A DNA stretch of 24,626 bases from a virus. The number at the start of each line of letters is the position of its first letter. The stretch's first letter is position 1. The translations under genes and the position numbers were made by a program. The stretch covers positions 1 through 24,626 of the IMG/VR virus record IMGVR_UViG_3300041403_001141; one strand, written 5' to 3'. Of this stretch, positions 7,233 through 15,516 are shown one piece after another. The notes beneath the pieces are model-generated. The model was not told the origin of the DNA. It searched no databases and saw nothing but the letters and a program-made list of their open reading frames with translations.

Positions 7233-8438
7233 TCAGGACGAGCGCTGCATCATGATGGCGCCAGAACACCAAGGCGCAAGGACGCCGTAGCCGACGTGCA
7301 TCTGAGCCTTCATGAACTTGACGTTCCGACGCTCATCGTCCTCGATGTGCGTCCGAATGCCCTGCGCCTGAACCATGCCAACAGCAGCCGAACCCATCGA
7401 CGCACCACACAGAGCGATGGCAGCCGGGCGGGCCGTGCCCGAACCAGACGCCGACAGCGAACAGTTGAAGTCATACTTCGCGAAGTTGCTGTCGATGAGC
7501 GCGTACCGGCCGTCGGTCTTGGTCGTCCAGTAGCCGGGAAGGTTGTTGGAGGTAATGAGCTGGAAACCCTCAAGCACACCGATCGCTCGGCTGTTCAGGG
7601 TGCCAGCAAGCGACGCCTCGTTGAAGTCGCGGTTGAACACGTCAGTTTCGTGGCGGAGCAGCTTCCGAACTACCGGGGGGATGAACAGATAGCGGCCCTG
7701 CTCAGGAACATTGTCTTCGTCCATGAGCTTTGCGAGTTCCGCGACGTCGTCTCGGAAGGCGCCAGATCCGGTGGAGTTGTCCTGATACGCCTCGGTTGCA
7801 GCGAACGGGTTGGTGGCATCCGAAACGTCACGGGTGACACTGTTTCCTCCGGGGAAGACACCAGACACCCCACCCTCAAGCGCCGCAGAAAGAGCCACCG
7901 CCGCGATCTTCCGATCGTTGTCGGTCGCCAGGCTTCGAGCAAGCTTCTGGGCGTACGGCCCAAGCACGTCGAAGTGCGACAGGTTGAGATCGGCGAACGG
8001 CACGTCAATCGGCGCGACCAGAATGTCGTCGACGCGGATGACCCGCTCGGACATCTTGATCTTCTTGCCGGTGATGAATTCGCCGGGAGTGTGGTAGCCA
8101 GCGTTGAGTCCGCCCTCGGCGAGGGCCTCATCAAAGGTGCCGTCTGCCGGGCTGTCGGTGTCGTTGAGATCGGTGGCGTTGAAGAGATCGAGGTCGTCCC
8201 CGATCACCGGCCACTGCGCCTCATGCCCACCATCGAGCTGCTTCTGGGCGATGAACTCGCCGGCCCGATCGTAGAAGACGGTGTTGACGTAGAACTGCTC
8301 GAGGACAGTGCCCGAGAAGATCTTGAGCGCGAGCTCACGCTCGTTGGCGCCGAAATCCTTGGAGAGGGTACGGGTAGCACCGAAGGGGACCGCGGTAGGT
8401 CCACCACCAGCGCCGCTGGGAAGGTCGAGAGAAGCCAT
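7233..8438 (-). CDS. Major capsid protein (T7 gp10-like)
   Basis: 401 residues. The ATG at 8438 has AAGGAG eight bases upstream. The N-terminal extension is glycine- and proline-rich, followed by a stretch with ELALKIFSGTVLEQFYVNTV, then RAGEFIAQKQLDGGHEAQWP, as in podovirus HK97-fold capsids. Later parts include PYAQKLARSLATDNDRKIAA (spine-helix region) and PPVVRKLLRHETDVFNRDFN, which are typical of gp10-type capsids. It is preceded by connector and scaffold genes and followed by a strong terminator, matching T7 order. The long plus-strand ORF across this region is its antisense shadow. Confidence 0.92.
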   Translation of the reverse strand: MASLDLPSGAGGGPTAVPFGATRTLSKDFGANERELALKIFSGTVLEQFYVNTVFYDRAGEFIAQKQLDGGHEAQWPVIGDDLDLFNATDLNDTDSPADGTFDEALAEGGLNAGYHTPGEFITGKKIKMSERVIRVDDILVAPIDVPFADLNLSHFDVLGPYAQKLARSLATDNDRKIAAVALSAALEGGVSGVFPGGNSVTRDVSDATNPFAATEAYQDNSTGSGAFRDDVAELAKLMDEDNVPEQGRYLFIPPVVRKLLRHETDVFNRDFNEASLAGTLNSRAIGVLEGFQLITSNNLPGYWTTKTDGRYALIDSNFAKYDFNCSLSASGSGTARPAAIALCGASMGSAAVGMVQAQGIRTHIEDDERRNVKFMKAQMHVGYGVLAPWCSGAIMMQRSS

Positions 8439-8552
8439 GTCTCTGCTCCTTGTTCAGGGGTTGGGTGAGAGAACGCGACCGAGGTGTCTCCGGTTTCAGC
8501 CGGCACGCCGAGGCGTGGTCTCCGGCCTGGCCCGAAGGCTCATAGCGTTGAG
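8439..8552 (-). promoter_or_regulatory. Capsid gene leader
   Basis: This 114-base gap upstream of the capsid ATG is one of the few untranslated stretches in the late region and is where a phage-polymerase promoter would be expected. I can see a small perfect repeat (CACGCC GA GGCGTG, 8504-8517) and the AAGGAG ribosome site. I cannot identify a promoter consensus for this RNA polymerase from one copy. Confidence 0.35.
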
Positions 8553-8930
8553 TTAGAACGTGCCGCTACTTACGGCATCGTCCTTTTGAGAATCTTTCTT
8601 ACGCGAGCCATGCGAAGTCGCATTGTTCGTAGTCGATTTAGTCGCCAGTTCGGACTCGAGATCAGCGAGCCGTTGACGAAGATCCGCGTTGTCCGACTCA
8701 AGCTGCTCGGCCTTGGACTTGCGGGCGACAAACGTCTTGATTGCTGCACGGAACGCATCCTCCTCGGTGCCGCCGACATCAGCGTGCTGAACCTCGCGGG
8801 TCTGAATGTCCTTGAACTCCGCTCGGATCATTCCGGATTCAGCAAGTGTGGTGAAGGCGACCCGCAGGCCGTGCTGCATTTCTAGGAGCGCCGCCTGATT
8901 CGTACACCATTTGTTGGTTCTGAACGTCAT
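8553..8930 (-). CDS. Hypothetical coiled-coil protein between scaffold and capsid
   Basis: 125 residues. The start overlaps the scaffold stop as ATGA. Residues about 70-100 form a leucine-heptad coiled coil (KAEQLESDNADLRQRLADLE), and the tail is rich in Ser, Lys and Asp. The N-terminal half contains HGLRVAFTTLAESGMIRAEF. The position between scaffold and capsid suggests a capsid-assembly or minor capsid role. No family is recognised. Confidence 0.65.
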   Translation of the reverse strand: MTFRTNKWCTNQAALLEMQHGLRVAFTTLAESGMIRAEFKDIQTREVQHADVGGTEEDAFRAAIKTFVARKSKAEQLESDNADLRQRLADLESELATKSTTNNATSHGSRKKDSQKDDAVSSGTF

Positions 8931-9688
8931 CGGTCAATACCTCGAAGGATGTGCTGTGGAGTGTTCGCGAGACGTCGTTGGAACGCCGCATCGAAACCAT
9001 TCTTTCTCGCCTTGCCCATGGCCTCGATGAACTCATGCACACTCTCGAATCCAGACGCCGCATTGGGCATTGCCTGGCCATTGACGAGCTGCGAGGTGAA
9101 ACCCTGTCCGCTGACGTTCTTCCAGTCGAACATCATCTCCTTGACCGCTGCACCTATCTGGCCAGGGTCGTCCGCCATTGTCTGGAATCTCTCGAGTTGA
9201 CTCTCGTCATAGTGGTTGTTTGCCCACGCGAAGAGATTCTCCAACTGCTGTCGGCCGCCAGCCAGTGAGGCCGCCGCTTCTACAGCTTGCTGCACCTGAT
9301 AGTGGTTGTTCTTTGCCATGGCCTGCTGGCCGCGGAGAAAGGTGTCCACCACCTCCTTGCCGAGACCAACCTTCCGCAACGCGGTGTACTGGTCTTCGGT
9401 CAGGGTGCCGTGCTCCTGCCAGTTGGTGGCAAGATCTCCGCCAGTCACGCCGGCGTGCTGGAGCAGGCTCTCCACATCCATCGATGCGAAGTCTGGTCTG
9501 GAGGACTGGCTCTTCTGAAGCTCCGTGTAGCCCCGCTCCAAATCCTCAATGGATTTGTACTTGCCCGCGTACATCCGAGGCTGCGTCTCGGCGGCCTCAG
9601 ACATAGACACATCGGCGGTCATGCCAGGGTCAGGGGGCGTTGTTCCTTGTTGTTGAATGGACTGGGTAGGTGACTCGCCTTCAGGCAT
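8927..9688 (-). CDS. Scaffolding / capsid assembly protein (T7 gp9-like)
   Basis: 253 residues from the ATG at 9688, which has AGGAG eight bases upstream and overlaps the connector stop. The frame extends 13 codons further up, but that part is arginine/cysteine-rich shadow. It is acidic and Gln/Ser-rich at the N-terminus. It contains the family block AGKYKSIEDLERGYTELQKS at about residues 40-60, typical of podovirus capsid assembly proteins. The middle is helical and the C-terminal end is basic (GKARKNGFDAAFQRRLANTP), as expected for a capsid-binding tail. It acts transiently inside the procapsid. Confidence 0.85.
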   Translation of the reverse strand: MPEGESPTQSIQQQGTTPPDPGMTADVSMSEAAETQPRMYAGKYKSIEDLERGYTELQKSQSSRPDFASMDVESLLQHAGVTGGDLATNWQEHGTLTEDQYTALRKVGLGKEVVDTFLRGQQAMAKNNHYQVQQAVEAAASLAGGRQQLENLFAWANNHYDESQLERFQTMADDPGQIGAAVKEMMFDWKNVSGQGFTSQLVNGQAMPNAASGFESVHEFIEAMGKARKNGFDAAFQRRLANTPQHILRGIDR

Positions 9689-11270
9689 TCGGCATCTCCT
9701 GCATCGCGGCCTGCTGAATCGCAGCACCGCCCGCTTGAATTGCTTGCTCGGCGGCCATGCCAGCCATGGCCTGCTGCTGCATCGCAGCCTGCTCCTGCTG
9801 CACCTGCTCCTCGGTCTTCACAAGACCTGGTTCGTAGATGCCGCTGTGACGTACGAGTACGTCGAGAAGCACGCCGCGATCGATGCGGCCAAGCATATCC
9901 GGTCCCATATTAGCAACGGTCTGCAGGAGTTGCAGCAGCTTCTGCTGATCACCCTCGCGGGACAGAGCCGAGATGCCGGTGACAGCCTCGACCTCGACCG
10001 AGTCGTCGGGAAGCGACGGGAGTGACCCGTCGCGAGTGAGCTGGTACTGAAGTCTCTCGATCAGTGGGATCTGCAGGGAGTCCGCAATCGGAGCGTATAC
10101 GCCGCCAAGGGCACCCTCAAGTTCCATCGCCACACGTTCGACATGCAGGCGGCTCGCTCGCTCGTAGGTCGGAAGCTGCTCGGCCTCCATCATCATGACC
10201 TTGGAAATGTCGCTCGCGATCTGGGACCGCACGGTCTGAACAACATTGAAGTCGCCCTGCTTGTCGTTCTTCAGCAGGGCTACATCTGACACCTGACCAC
10301 CTTGCACTCTGCCCTGAATGACGGAGCCGGTGGGGAGGGCAAGGTCCTGAGGCCGGACCTGACTCGAGTAGTCCGTGACAAACATGAACTTCGAGGACAT
10401 TGCCGCGAAGTCGAGCAGCCGCTCGGTCAGCTCGTTCAACGCCCGCACATCGCCAAGGTTGTCTTCGATAATCCCACGCCCGTAGTGGGCGGTGGGCGGC
10501 AACTGGTACGGCACCGGGAAGTACGGGGTGAACTTCTCCTCACTCGTCACAATGATTTTGCGGTTGATCTCCTGCTCGATGACCCAGGCCTTCGAGATGG
10601 GCTGCCACATGATTCGCGTGTACAGCTCCTCCATCCGATCGGTGGTTGGCTTCGCAGCCGCCTCCTCAGCGTTGATGCCGGCAAGCATCATTTGCTCCTC
10701 GGTCAACGTCAGCGGGTCGATGTGCTCACGGGTGATCATGAACCGGACGTCGCCGCCGGTGTCCCGGTTCACGACATAGTTGTCGCGGCGGTGTACCCGG
10801 ATCTGGTACTCGTCCGTCATCTGAATCAAGACGTCGCCGGTCACAAGAAGCTGCGAGATTGCCGTCCGCATGCGGGATCGGAACCCGGCTCGGCGGGCGT
10901 TGGTTCCCCCCTTGGCCTCATCCCGCTCGAGGCGAGACATGATCACCAGCTCGTGAATCCGCAGCCGATCCTCGAATGCCTGCAACATTTCCGGATCGAC
11001 GTCAGGGTCGTACTTGAATCGGGATGCCGCTCTCAATTTGAAGAACGGCATCCCAGGAGGAAAGAGGGCGAGCAGAAGACGCCCCTCGAGGTTGGTGATC
11101 CCGCGAGTCGCCAACGCCGAGAAGGTCTGAGGCAGGAGCTCCCCGTCATCCCACCCTTCAGGCGGCAGAATGTGGGGCTTGCTGAGGGCCGCACAGAGAC
11201 GCGCCCGGTCGAGTGACTCCTGCCGGTCAGCGTCGTGCTGATCGAAGGTCGACCGGATACATCGCTCCAT
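9681..11270 (-). CDS. Head-tail connector / portal protein (T7 gp8-like)
   Basis: 529 residues, with GGAGG upstream of the ATG. It is a full-length podovirus portal. Diagnostic stretches are RGITNLEGRLLLALFPPGMP near residue 60, AHYGRGIIEDNLGDVRALNE near 255, and AEQLPTYERASRLHVERVAM near 365. The C-terminus is rich in Gln and Ala (QQEQAAMQQQAMAGMAAEQA), a common barrel/tail feature in this family. The dodecameric ring forms the DNA entry vertex. It is followed directly by scaffold and capsid genes. Confidence 0.93.
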   Translation of the reverse strand: MERCIRSTFDQHDADRQESLDRARLCAALSKPHILPPEGWDDGELLPQTFSALATRGITNLEGRLLLALFPPGMPFFKLRAASRFKYDPDVDPEMLQAFEDRLRIHELVIMSRLERDEAKGGTNARRAGFRSRMRTAISQLLVTGDVLIQMTDEYQIRVHRRDNYVVNRDTGGDVRFMITREHIDPLTLTEEQMMLAGINAEEAAAKPTTDRMEELYTRIMWQPISKAWVIEQEINRKIIVTSEEKFTPYFPVPYQLPPTAHYGRGIIEDNLGDVRALNELTERLLDFAAMSSKFMFVTDYSSQVRPQDLALPTGSVIQGRVQGGQVSDVALLKNDKQGDFNVVQTVRSQIASDISKVMMMEAEQLPTYERASRLHVERVAMELEGALGGVYAPIADSLQIPLIERLQYQLTRDGSLPSLPDDSVEVEAVTGISALSREGDQQKLLQLLQTVANMGPDMLGRIDRGVLLDVLVRHSGIYEPGLVKTEEQVQQEQAAMQQQAMAGMAAEQAIQAGGAAIQQAAMQEMPNA

Positions 11271-11271
11271 G

Positions 11272-11454
11272 TCAGCCTCCGTAGTTCATGCCGGATCCAG
11301 ACCCGAAGGTAGGGATCCGAAGGCGGGCGCGGCCGGTGCTTCTTCGGCGGGCTTCGTCAAACCGAGCCTCTTCGATGAAGGGCTGCGGGTCATCGGGGAC
11401 CTCAGGCGGCTCTGGGAGTTCCGGCGCAGGCGGAGGCGGGGGGGCGCTACCCAT
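11272..11454 (-). CDS. Small proline-rich protein upstream of the connector
   Basis: 60 residues from the ATG at 11454, with AAGGAG seven bases upstream. The start lies eight bases inside the preceding gene. The N-terminus is nearly all Pro, Ala and Glu (APPPPPAPELPEPPEVPDDP). The C-terminus ends in RLRIPTFGSGSGMNYGG. From memory, a short C-terminal 'G.GLN' type ending recurs in small proteins beside podovirus connectors, but I cannot name the family. One base separates it from the connector start. Confidence 0.7.
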   Translation of the reverse strand: MGSAPPPPPAPELPEPPEVPDDPQPFIEEARFDEARRRSTGRARLRIPTFGSGSGMNYGG

Positions 11455-11653
11455 TCTTCTGACTCCTTTCCTTGAGTCGGACAAGTTCATCCACAATAGA
11501 CCGACGCCCGGCCTCGAACATGAGTTCTTGGATCCGGGCGTCAGGGAGCGGGGGGGCGTCAATGATGGCGATGGGGACCTGCTGGTCGAGCTGGTCAATC
11601 AGCTCGACGACAGTCCTCGGCAGGGAGAGCGGATAGCCGGGGGTGCCAGACAT
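11447..11653 (-). CDS. Small hypothetical protein
   Basis: 68 residues. The ATG at 11653 has GGAGA seven bases upstream, while the first 59 bases lie inside the end of the preceding gene. The sequence is a likely helical adaptor (RTVVELIDQLDQQVPIAIID, then IVDELVRLKERSQKNG). It belongs to the small-gene cluster before the connector. T7 has small genes at this position too. Function is unknown. Confidence 0.6.
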   Translation of the reverse strand: MSGTPGYPLSLPRTVVELIDQLDQQVPIAIIDAPPLPDARIQELMFEAGRRSIVDELVRLKERSQKNG

Positions 11654-12209
11654 GTCCGTTCTCCAGTAGGTATCGGCACAAGGCCGGGGGATTCCACGGT
11701 TCTTTCTCGAAGACTACGCCCACTCGAGCAAGGAACACAAGAGCCACGTCTACGCAGGTCTCAACCCGAAGGGGCCTCCATCTACCGCCTGTACAGAACA
11801 TCGCTAGATGTGATACAAGAGCCTGAGTTGTTGTCGTCTCCTGCACGCAGGCTGATCCTGCAGTCCAGTCGGAAGCCCAAGACCAAGGAATGGGGTTGGC
11901 CGCGAATTCAAAGCAGCCGACGACACCCTTGTAGCCTCTGGCAAATGCCCGCACTGGGTAGATCGTGGTGTGTGTCCACCCGACGTCAAGCACGGTCCCG
12001 CCATGCTCAAGCAAGATGTGTCGGCAGCGAGTGTCAAACCAACGGCCGACCAGCTCTGTCCCGCCAACCTGCGTGAGCCACTCTGGATGTTTCCGCCACC
12101 AGCCTGGTTTCAGGCGTGAGGTGACATGCGACAAACGCACACCCTCAGCGAACCAGACACGAAGTGTTCCATTGTCTGGAACGCTGGCATCAGGAGAAGA
12201 AGTACTCAC
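11595..12209 (-). CDS. Hypothetical protein, possible papain-like (NlpC/P60-type) fold
   Basis: 204 residues from a GTG at 12209 with AAGGA nine bases upstream. An ATG at 12242 would add 11 residues but has no ribosome site and overlaps the RNA polymerase end more. A histidine in RCRHILLEH (about residue 64) precedes a cysteine in ETCVDVALVFL (about 152). This His-then-Cys order is what permuted papain-like proteins of phages show. The C-terminal PPALCRYLLENG fits the helix often seen after it. This is my inference from motif order, and catalysis is unproven. It lies between RNA polymerase and the virion genes. Confidence 0.55.
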   Translation of the reverse strand: MSTSSPDASVPDNGTLRVWFAEGVRLSHVTSRLKPGWWRKHPEWLTQVGGTELVGRWFDTRCRHILLEHGGTVLDVGWTHTTIYPVRAFARGYKGVVGCFEFAANPIPWSWASDWTAGSACVQETTTTQALVSHLAMFCTGGRWRPLRVETCVDVALVFLARVGVVFEKEPWNPPALCRYLLENGHVWHPRLSALPAEDCRRAD

Positions 12210-14595
12210 TGTTGCGGATCCTTTCGAGGTCAAGGTTCCCATACTTAGGAGGCAATGGGATGTCGGCCGCCGGGTAGATGTCAGCCCACCTGGTGCAGAT
12301 CCTTGAGATCTGGTCGGCGCCGTGCATTTGGATCATCGTCTCTGCCAGCACCTGCTTCAATTCATCCGCGTGTTCCGCATGCGTCCACGCTGAATCATGC
12401 ACGCCGGCAAACGCCCGCTGGCGTCGCCGCATCTCAATCGCAGTCATGCCGAGGTGTGCCCCATCCCAAGAGTGAACGATGTTCGGCGGCAAGCCTTGCT
12501 TCTGCTTGGCCTTGTAGACCGGGCAGTCTTCGGTGATCTCTAGAAGGTTGACCTCCTGCAATGCTGTCCGAACCTTGCCAGTCCTTCCTTTGCGGTACGG
12601 CTGCACTGCCGTGAACCCCAGCGGTGTGGGCCACTCAATCGCACGGTTTGGGTATGTCTCGTTGATTGCTTTGGCGGACGCCTCGATCCAACGCATCACC
12701 TGCTGCGGCCCGCTGAAGACATGATCAATGGCAGACCGAACATTCGCTGCCACATATGGCGCCACCAGCCTCGCATCGTCCTTTGCCACTCCTCGTGATC
12801 GGAGTTCGTCGCGGATCTGGTTGCGCATACCGACAAAGGTCACGTTGTAGTTCGAGGTCATCACTGGCTGCTTGACAAGCTTGCGGTCAAGGTGCGGCAT
12901 TGCAAGCCTTGCCACTTCTTGTGTGTCCGCGGCCACGTTCTCAAGCACAGCGCGAAGAACTCTGGAGTAGGCGTCCATCGGCTCTGCGGTTGGGAGCAGG
13001 TTCACCCATTTCCCACCATCCTCGTCGCGGCTGGCCGCACAGTAGTGCTGCATGCCGTTGCAAGTTCCATCGAGCTGGACCGGCAAGCGTTCCCCGTACT
13101 CGTCATCGCACAAGGCGAAGCACGCCGCCAGGAACTGCCACGGCTCATCCGCCTTGCTCCACAGATCGATGGTCCGAATCGGGTCCTCATAGATCCGTCG
13201 AATGTCTGACCGCATCTCAATGATTCTGGCGTCCCGCGCATCAAGGCTCATCTTGTCCAAGCCCCAGCAGTTCGCCGCATGGATGCGAAGCCACCGCCGG
13301 CCAGCCTCGGTCAGCGGAACCGGCTCGGCAAACAGCATGAGCGACCGAGGGACGTCGTGGCCGTGGTGGTTGAGATGCAACGGGATCGGGTAGAACCTCC
13401 CGCGGAAGTCGATCTGGTGCGGTAGATACCACTGCCCAAATCCCCGCATTCGCTCGGCCACGCCAATCGTCTGCACGAACTCGGCTCTCCAGCCGGCGTT
13501 CTTCGAGTTCACAGTGTGGACCGCATGGGCCTCGGACTTCCACGCCTTGAGCACCTCTTCCGATTCGTCAATGCCATCAGGCCTAGGTGGCAGCGGCACC
13601 TTGTCGGCCGGAGGGATCTTGCCAACGCCCCCACCCATCTCAGACCAAACGACCTGCATCACCTCGGCGACTCGGTCATTCACGGTCCACGCCGTCGCAT
13701 TCATCGCGTTCATGGCCTCAAGCAGGCGGCCATGGTCCGACTCTCGAACCTTGCGGGTTTGCTCCTTTGTTGGCTTCGCGATCAGAGGCGTGCGAACCTT
13801 GACGTACCCACCCTCGGCCTTGTCACTCCACGGGTAAGGCTCGACCACCATGGGCAGAAACCTCGGTCGCAACTCAGACCGAAACGCATGCCCGTCTTCG
13901 ATGACCTGATGGGCGGCGTCGGTCAGTTGAATGGCGCCGACTTTCTGATTGTTATGCCAGATCTTGACATGCTGGAAAGCCCGCTCCCACTTCCTGTCGA
14001 CCTCGAGCAGGCACGTCTCGATTGCAAGCCTCGCCATGCAGGAGCCTGTAGCAATGCAGCCTCGGCGATTCCAAACCGGCTCTTCGAGGACCTGCTTCGC
14101 GAACTGGTTCAGGCGGCGAGGCGTCATCCTCCGGTAGCGATTGGCGATGCGGTTCCAGTCGCATTCATCATGTCGCTGCAGTTGCTCGGCGTGGATCTCC
14201 GACACTACCGCATTGCCGATTGCGTAGAACCCACGCACAACCAGGTCCCCGTTCGGTTCCAGCAAGCATCGACCCAGCATGCTGTGCAATGTGATCACCG
14301 CAAGCTTGTCTGCCTTGAGCGACATGACGATCGGGCCGTGAAGACGGCGGCCTCTCGCCGATTGTCCCGCAAGGATCTGCCGCTGCTCCTCTCGGATTGC
14401 CTGCCGCAACGGCTCAAACCAGTAGACCAACAGCCGCTCGACCGGCTTGAGGCTGGCGGCGTCGCCACGCTCGGTCGCTTCACGAACCAGTTTTCGGTAT
14501 CGCTTCACGCCAGCGGAGATCGCGTCGATCTCAAGTTCTACTTGCCGACCAAGGTGTGAGCCGGCGACGATGTCGCCAATTTCAAGGGGTGCCAC
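12190..14595 (-). CDS. T7-type single-subunit DNA-dependent RNA polymerase
   Basis: 801 residues from a GTG at 14595 with GGAG seven bases upstream. The frame is open for 19 more codons, but they overlap the nuclease gene. Key parts are present in order: DFRGRFYPIP (about 396-405); palm motif LDGTCNGMQH with catalytic Asp at about 509; KQPVMTSNYN with Lys at about 575 and the nucleotide-selecting Tyr at about 583; GLPPNIVHSWDGAHL at about 701-715; and HDSAWTH with the second catalytic Asp at about 734. The C-terminus ends in FFS, the hydrophobic 'foot'. T7 polymerase has 883 residues, so the N-terminal domain is shorter or diverged. It would transcribe the late genes. Its own promoters cannot be identified by eye here. 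Confidence 0.95.
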   Translation of the reverse strand: MAPLEIGDIVAGSHLGRQVELEIDAISAGVKRYRKLVREATERGDAASLKPVERLLVYWFEPLRQAIREEQRQILAGQSARGRRLHGPIVMSLKADKLAVITLHSMLGRCLLEPNGDLVVRGFYAIGNAVVSEIHAEQLQRHDECDWNRIANRYRRMTPRRLNQFAKQVLEEPVWNRRGCIATGSCMARLAIETCLLEVDRKWERAFQHVKIWHNNQKVGAIQLTDAAHQVIEDGHAFRSELRPRFLPMVVEPYPWSDKAEGGYVKVRTPLIAKPTKEQTRKVRESDHGRLLEAMNAMNATAWTVNDRVAEVMQVVWSEMGGGVGKIPPADKVPLPPRPDGIDESEEVLKAWKSEAHAVHTVNSKNAGWRAEFVQTIGVAERMRGFGQWYLPHQIDFRGRFYPIPLHLNHHGHDVPRSLMLFAEPVPLTEAGRRWLRIHAANCWGLDKMSLDARDARIIEMRSDIRRIYEDPIRTIDLWSKADEPWQFLAACFALCDDEYGERLPVQLDGTCNGMQHYCAASRDEDGGKWVNLLPTAEPMDAYSRVLRAVLENVAADTQEVARLAMPHLDRKLVKQPVMTSNYNVTFVGMRNQIRDELRSRGVAKDDARLVAPYVAANVRSAIDHVFSGPQQVMRWIEASAKAINETYPNRAIEWPTPLGFTAVQPYRKGRTGKVRTALQEVNLLEITEDCPVYKAKQKQGLPPNIVHSWDGAHLGMTAIEMRRRQRAFAGVHDSAWTHAEHADELKQVLAETMIQMHGADQISRICTRWADIYPAADIPLPPKYGNLDLERIRNSEYFFS

Positions 14596-14953
14596 GCACA
14601 ATCTCCGTAGTGACGAATCGTGTCCCCTTCTTCTTGACGACGTGCAAGTCAAGCCTTGCGTACTTCACCCAGAGTTTCTTGTCCCGTTTGAACTTGGCCG
14701 TCTCGACACCCTTGACGTCTATGTAATACGGCCACTCGTCCCGATGAAACGGAATAATCAGGAAGTCTGGGATGTAGACATTCTCAGGCACGCCCAGCCA
14801 GATTCGAGGCTGACAGACGTACGAGTTGATCTCGCCCATCCCCACCTCAAGTTCAAGTTGCTGGCAATACTCCCGCTCGGCCTTGCTCCCAAAGGTGCGG
14901 CCAAGATACTGCCGCTCATTGGCGGGAGCTACTCGGTACTTCGTTCTTCCCAT
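14582..14953 (-). CDS. DUF1064-like PD-(D/E)XK nuclease
   Basis: 123 residues. The start overlaps the zinc-ribbon gene by 25 bases. It fits the phage DUF1064 pattern: a 'F.SK.E..Y...L' start (FGSKAEREY, Glu27), QPRIWL near residue 48, IPDFLI with Asp63, and YYIDVKGV with Asp79 and Lys81, then basic residues (KFKRDKKLW). These give a complete PD-(D/E)XK-like active site. Members are thought to be small nucleases acting in phage recombination or replication. It may supply nuclease activity to go with the RecT-like protein, though the two are 3 kb apart. Confidence 0.8.
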   Translation of the reverse strand: MGRTKYRVAPANERQYLGRTFGSKAEREYCQQLELEVGMGEINSYVCQPRIWLGVPENVYIPDFLIIPFHRDEWPYYIDVKGVETAKFKRDKKLWVKYARLDLHVVKKKGTRFVTTEIVRGTP

Positions 14954-15123
14954 GGCGTTGTCAACTCCTTGAACAAATGCCCGTTGTCAGTTGATCGAAC
15001 CAGCCGCATCCCTGCGGGCGGCTCGCCGCCTTTCATGCACCAGATCGCTTTGTCACCGATGCTGCACCATTTGACCTTCCCACACACCGGGCAGGGTGAG
15101 GCCTTCGTGACACGAGTCCACAT
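14929..15123 (-). CDS. Free-standing primase-type zinc ribbon protein
   Basis: 64 residues. AAGGA lies about eight bases before the ATG. It has CPVCG (Cys11 and Cys14), then Cys20 and Cys29, in the spacing of the zinc-binding domain at the start of phage primases (CP.CG....C......W.C). No primase catalytic or helicase domain follows. After the ribbon come only about 35 residues (GMRLVRSTDNGHLFKELTTP). It may be a DNA- or template-binding accessory, or the remnant of a primase. The first 71 bases lie inside the preceding gene. Confidence 0.7.
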   Translation of the reverse strand: MWTRVTKASPCPVCGKVKWCSIGDKAIWCMKGGEPPAGMRLVRSTDNGHLFKELTTPWEERSTE

Positions 15124-15514
15124 ATCCGATTTCCTTTGCTAAGGCTAGGCAGAACCTGCCTGCTTGCTCACCTTCCATCTTCAAACACGCTCGGAACAAG
15201 TCTGGGAATTCTTCCTTCATCAACTTGTGCCGACCAAACAACTCAAAGACCATCGATGCGTTCGTGAGGAACATGTCCTCTAAATCCCACCGGTGTCGAA
15301 AGTACCTCTTGTGCAATCGAAGAGTCACGAACTCAAGAACCAACCTCTCTTGTGCAAACCAGTGCTCGTTCTTCCTCCGATGCTTCCAAAATTCGTGAGG
15401 TATTTTGAGGCAATCACACATGCCAGAAAGAAACATGCGGCACGTCCCAGGGATTGGCGGTGACTTGACGCCTGCAACCCCGACGTCGTTATAGAACTTG
15501 CTTCTACTTCGCAT
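15053..15514 (-). CDS. Hypothetical protein with lower-GC codon use
   Basis: 153 residues from the ATG at 15514, two bases after the preceding stop. An ATG at 15535 would add seven residues. It is basic and aromatic (WKHRRKNEHWFAQERLVLEF, LHKRYFRHRWDLEDMFLTNA), with several Cys in the first third (CRMFLSGMCDCLK). More of its codons end in A or T than in neighbouring genes, which suggests separate acquisition. I recognise no family. Its last 24 codons overlap the zinc-ribbon gene. Confidence 0.6.
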   Translation of the reverse strand: MRSRSKFYNDVGVAGVKSPPIPGTCRMFLSGMCDCLKIPHEFWKHRRKNEHWFAQERLVLEFVTLRLHKRYFRHRWDLEDMFLTNASMVFELFGRHKLMKEEFPDLFRACLKMEGEQAGRFCLALAKEIGYVDSCHEGLTLPGVWEGQMVQHR

Positions 15515-15516
15515 GA

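Noticed and set aside
7296-8468. Long plus-strand ORF (390 aa) over the capsid gene
   Set aside because: Exact antisense of the capsid coding sequence. No ribosome site or domain, and G/C-rich third positions on the other strand create open antisense frames.
10302-11216. Plus-strand ORF (304 aa)
   Set aside because: Antisense of the connector gene, with shadow-like composition.
13516-14559. Long plus-strand ORF (347 aa)
   Set aside because: Antisense shadow of RNA polymerase. It is rich in Arg, Leu, His and Pro with no recognisable motif.
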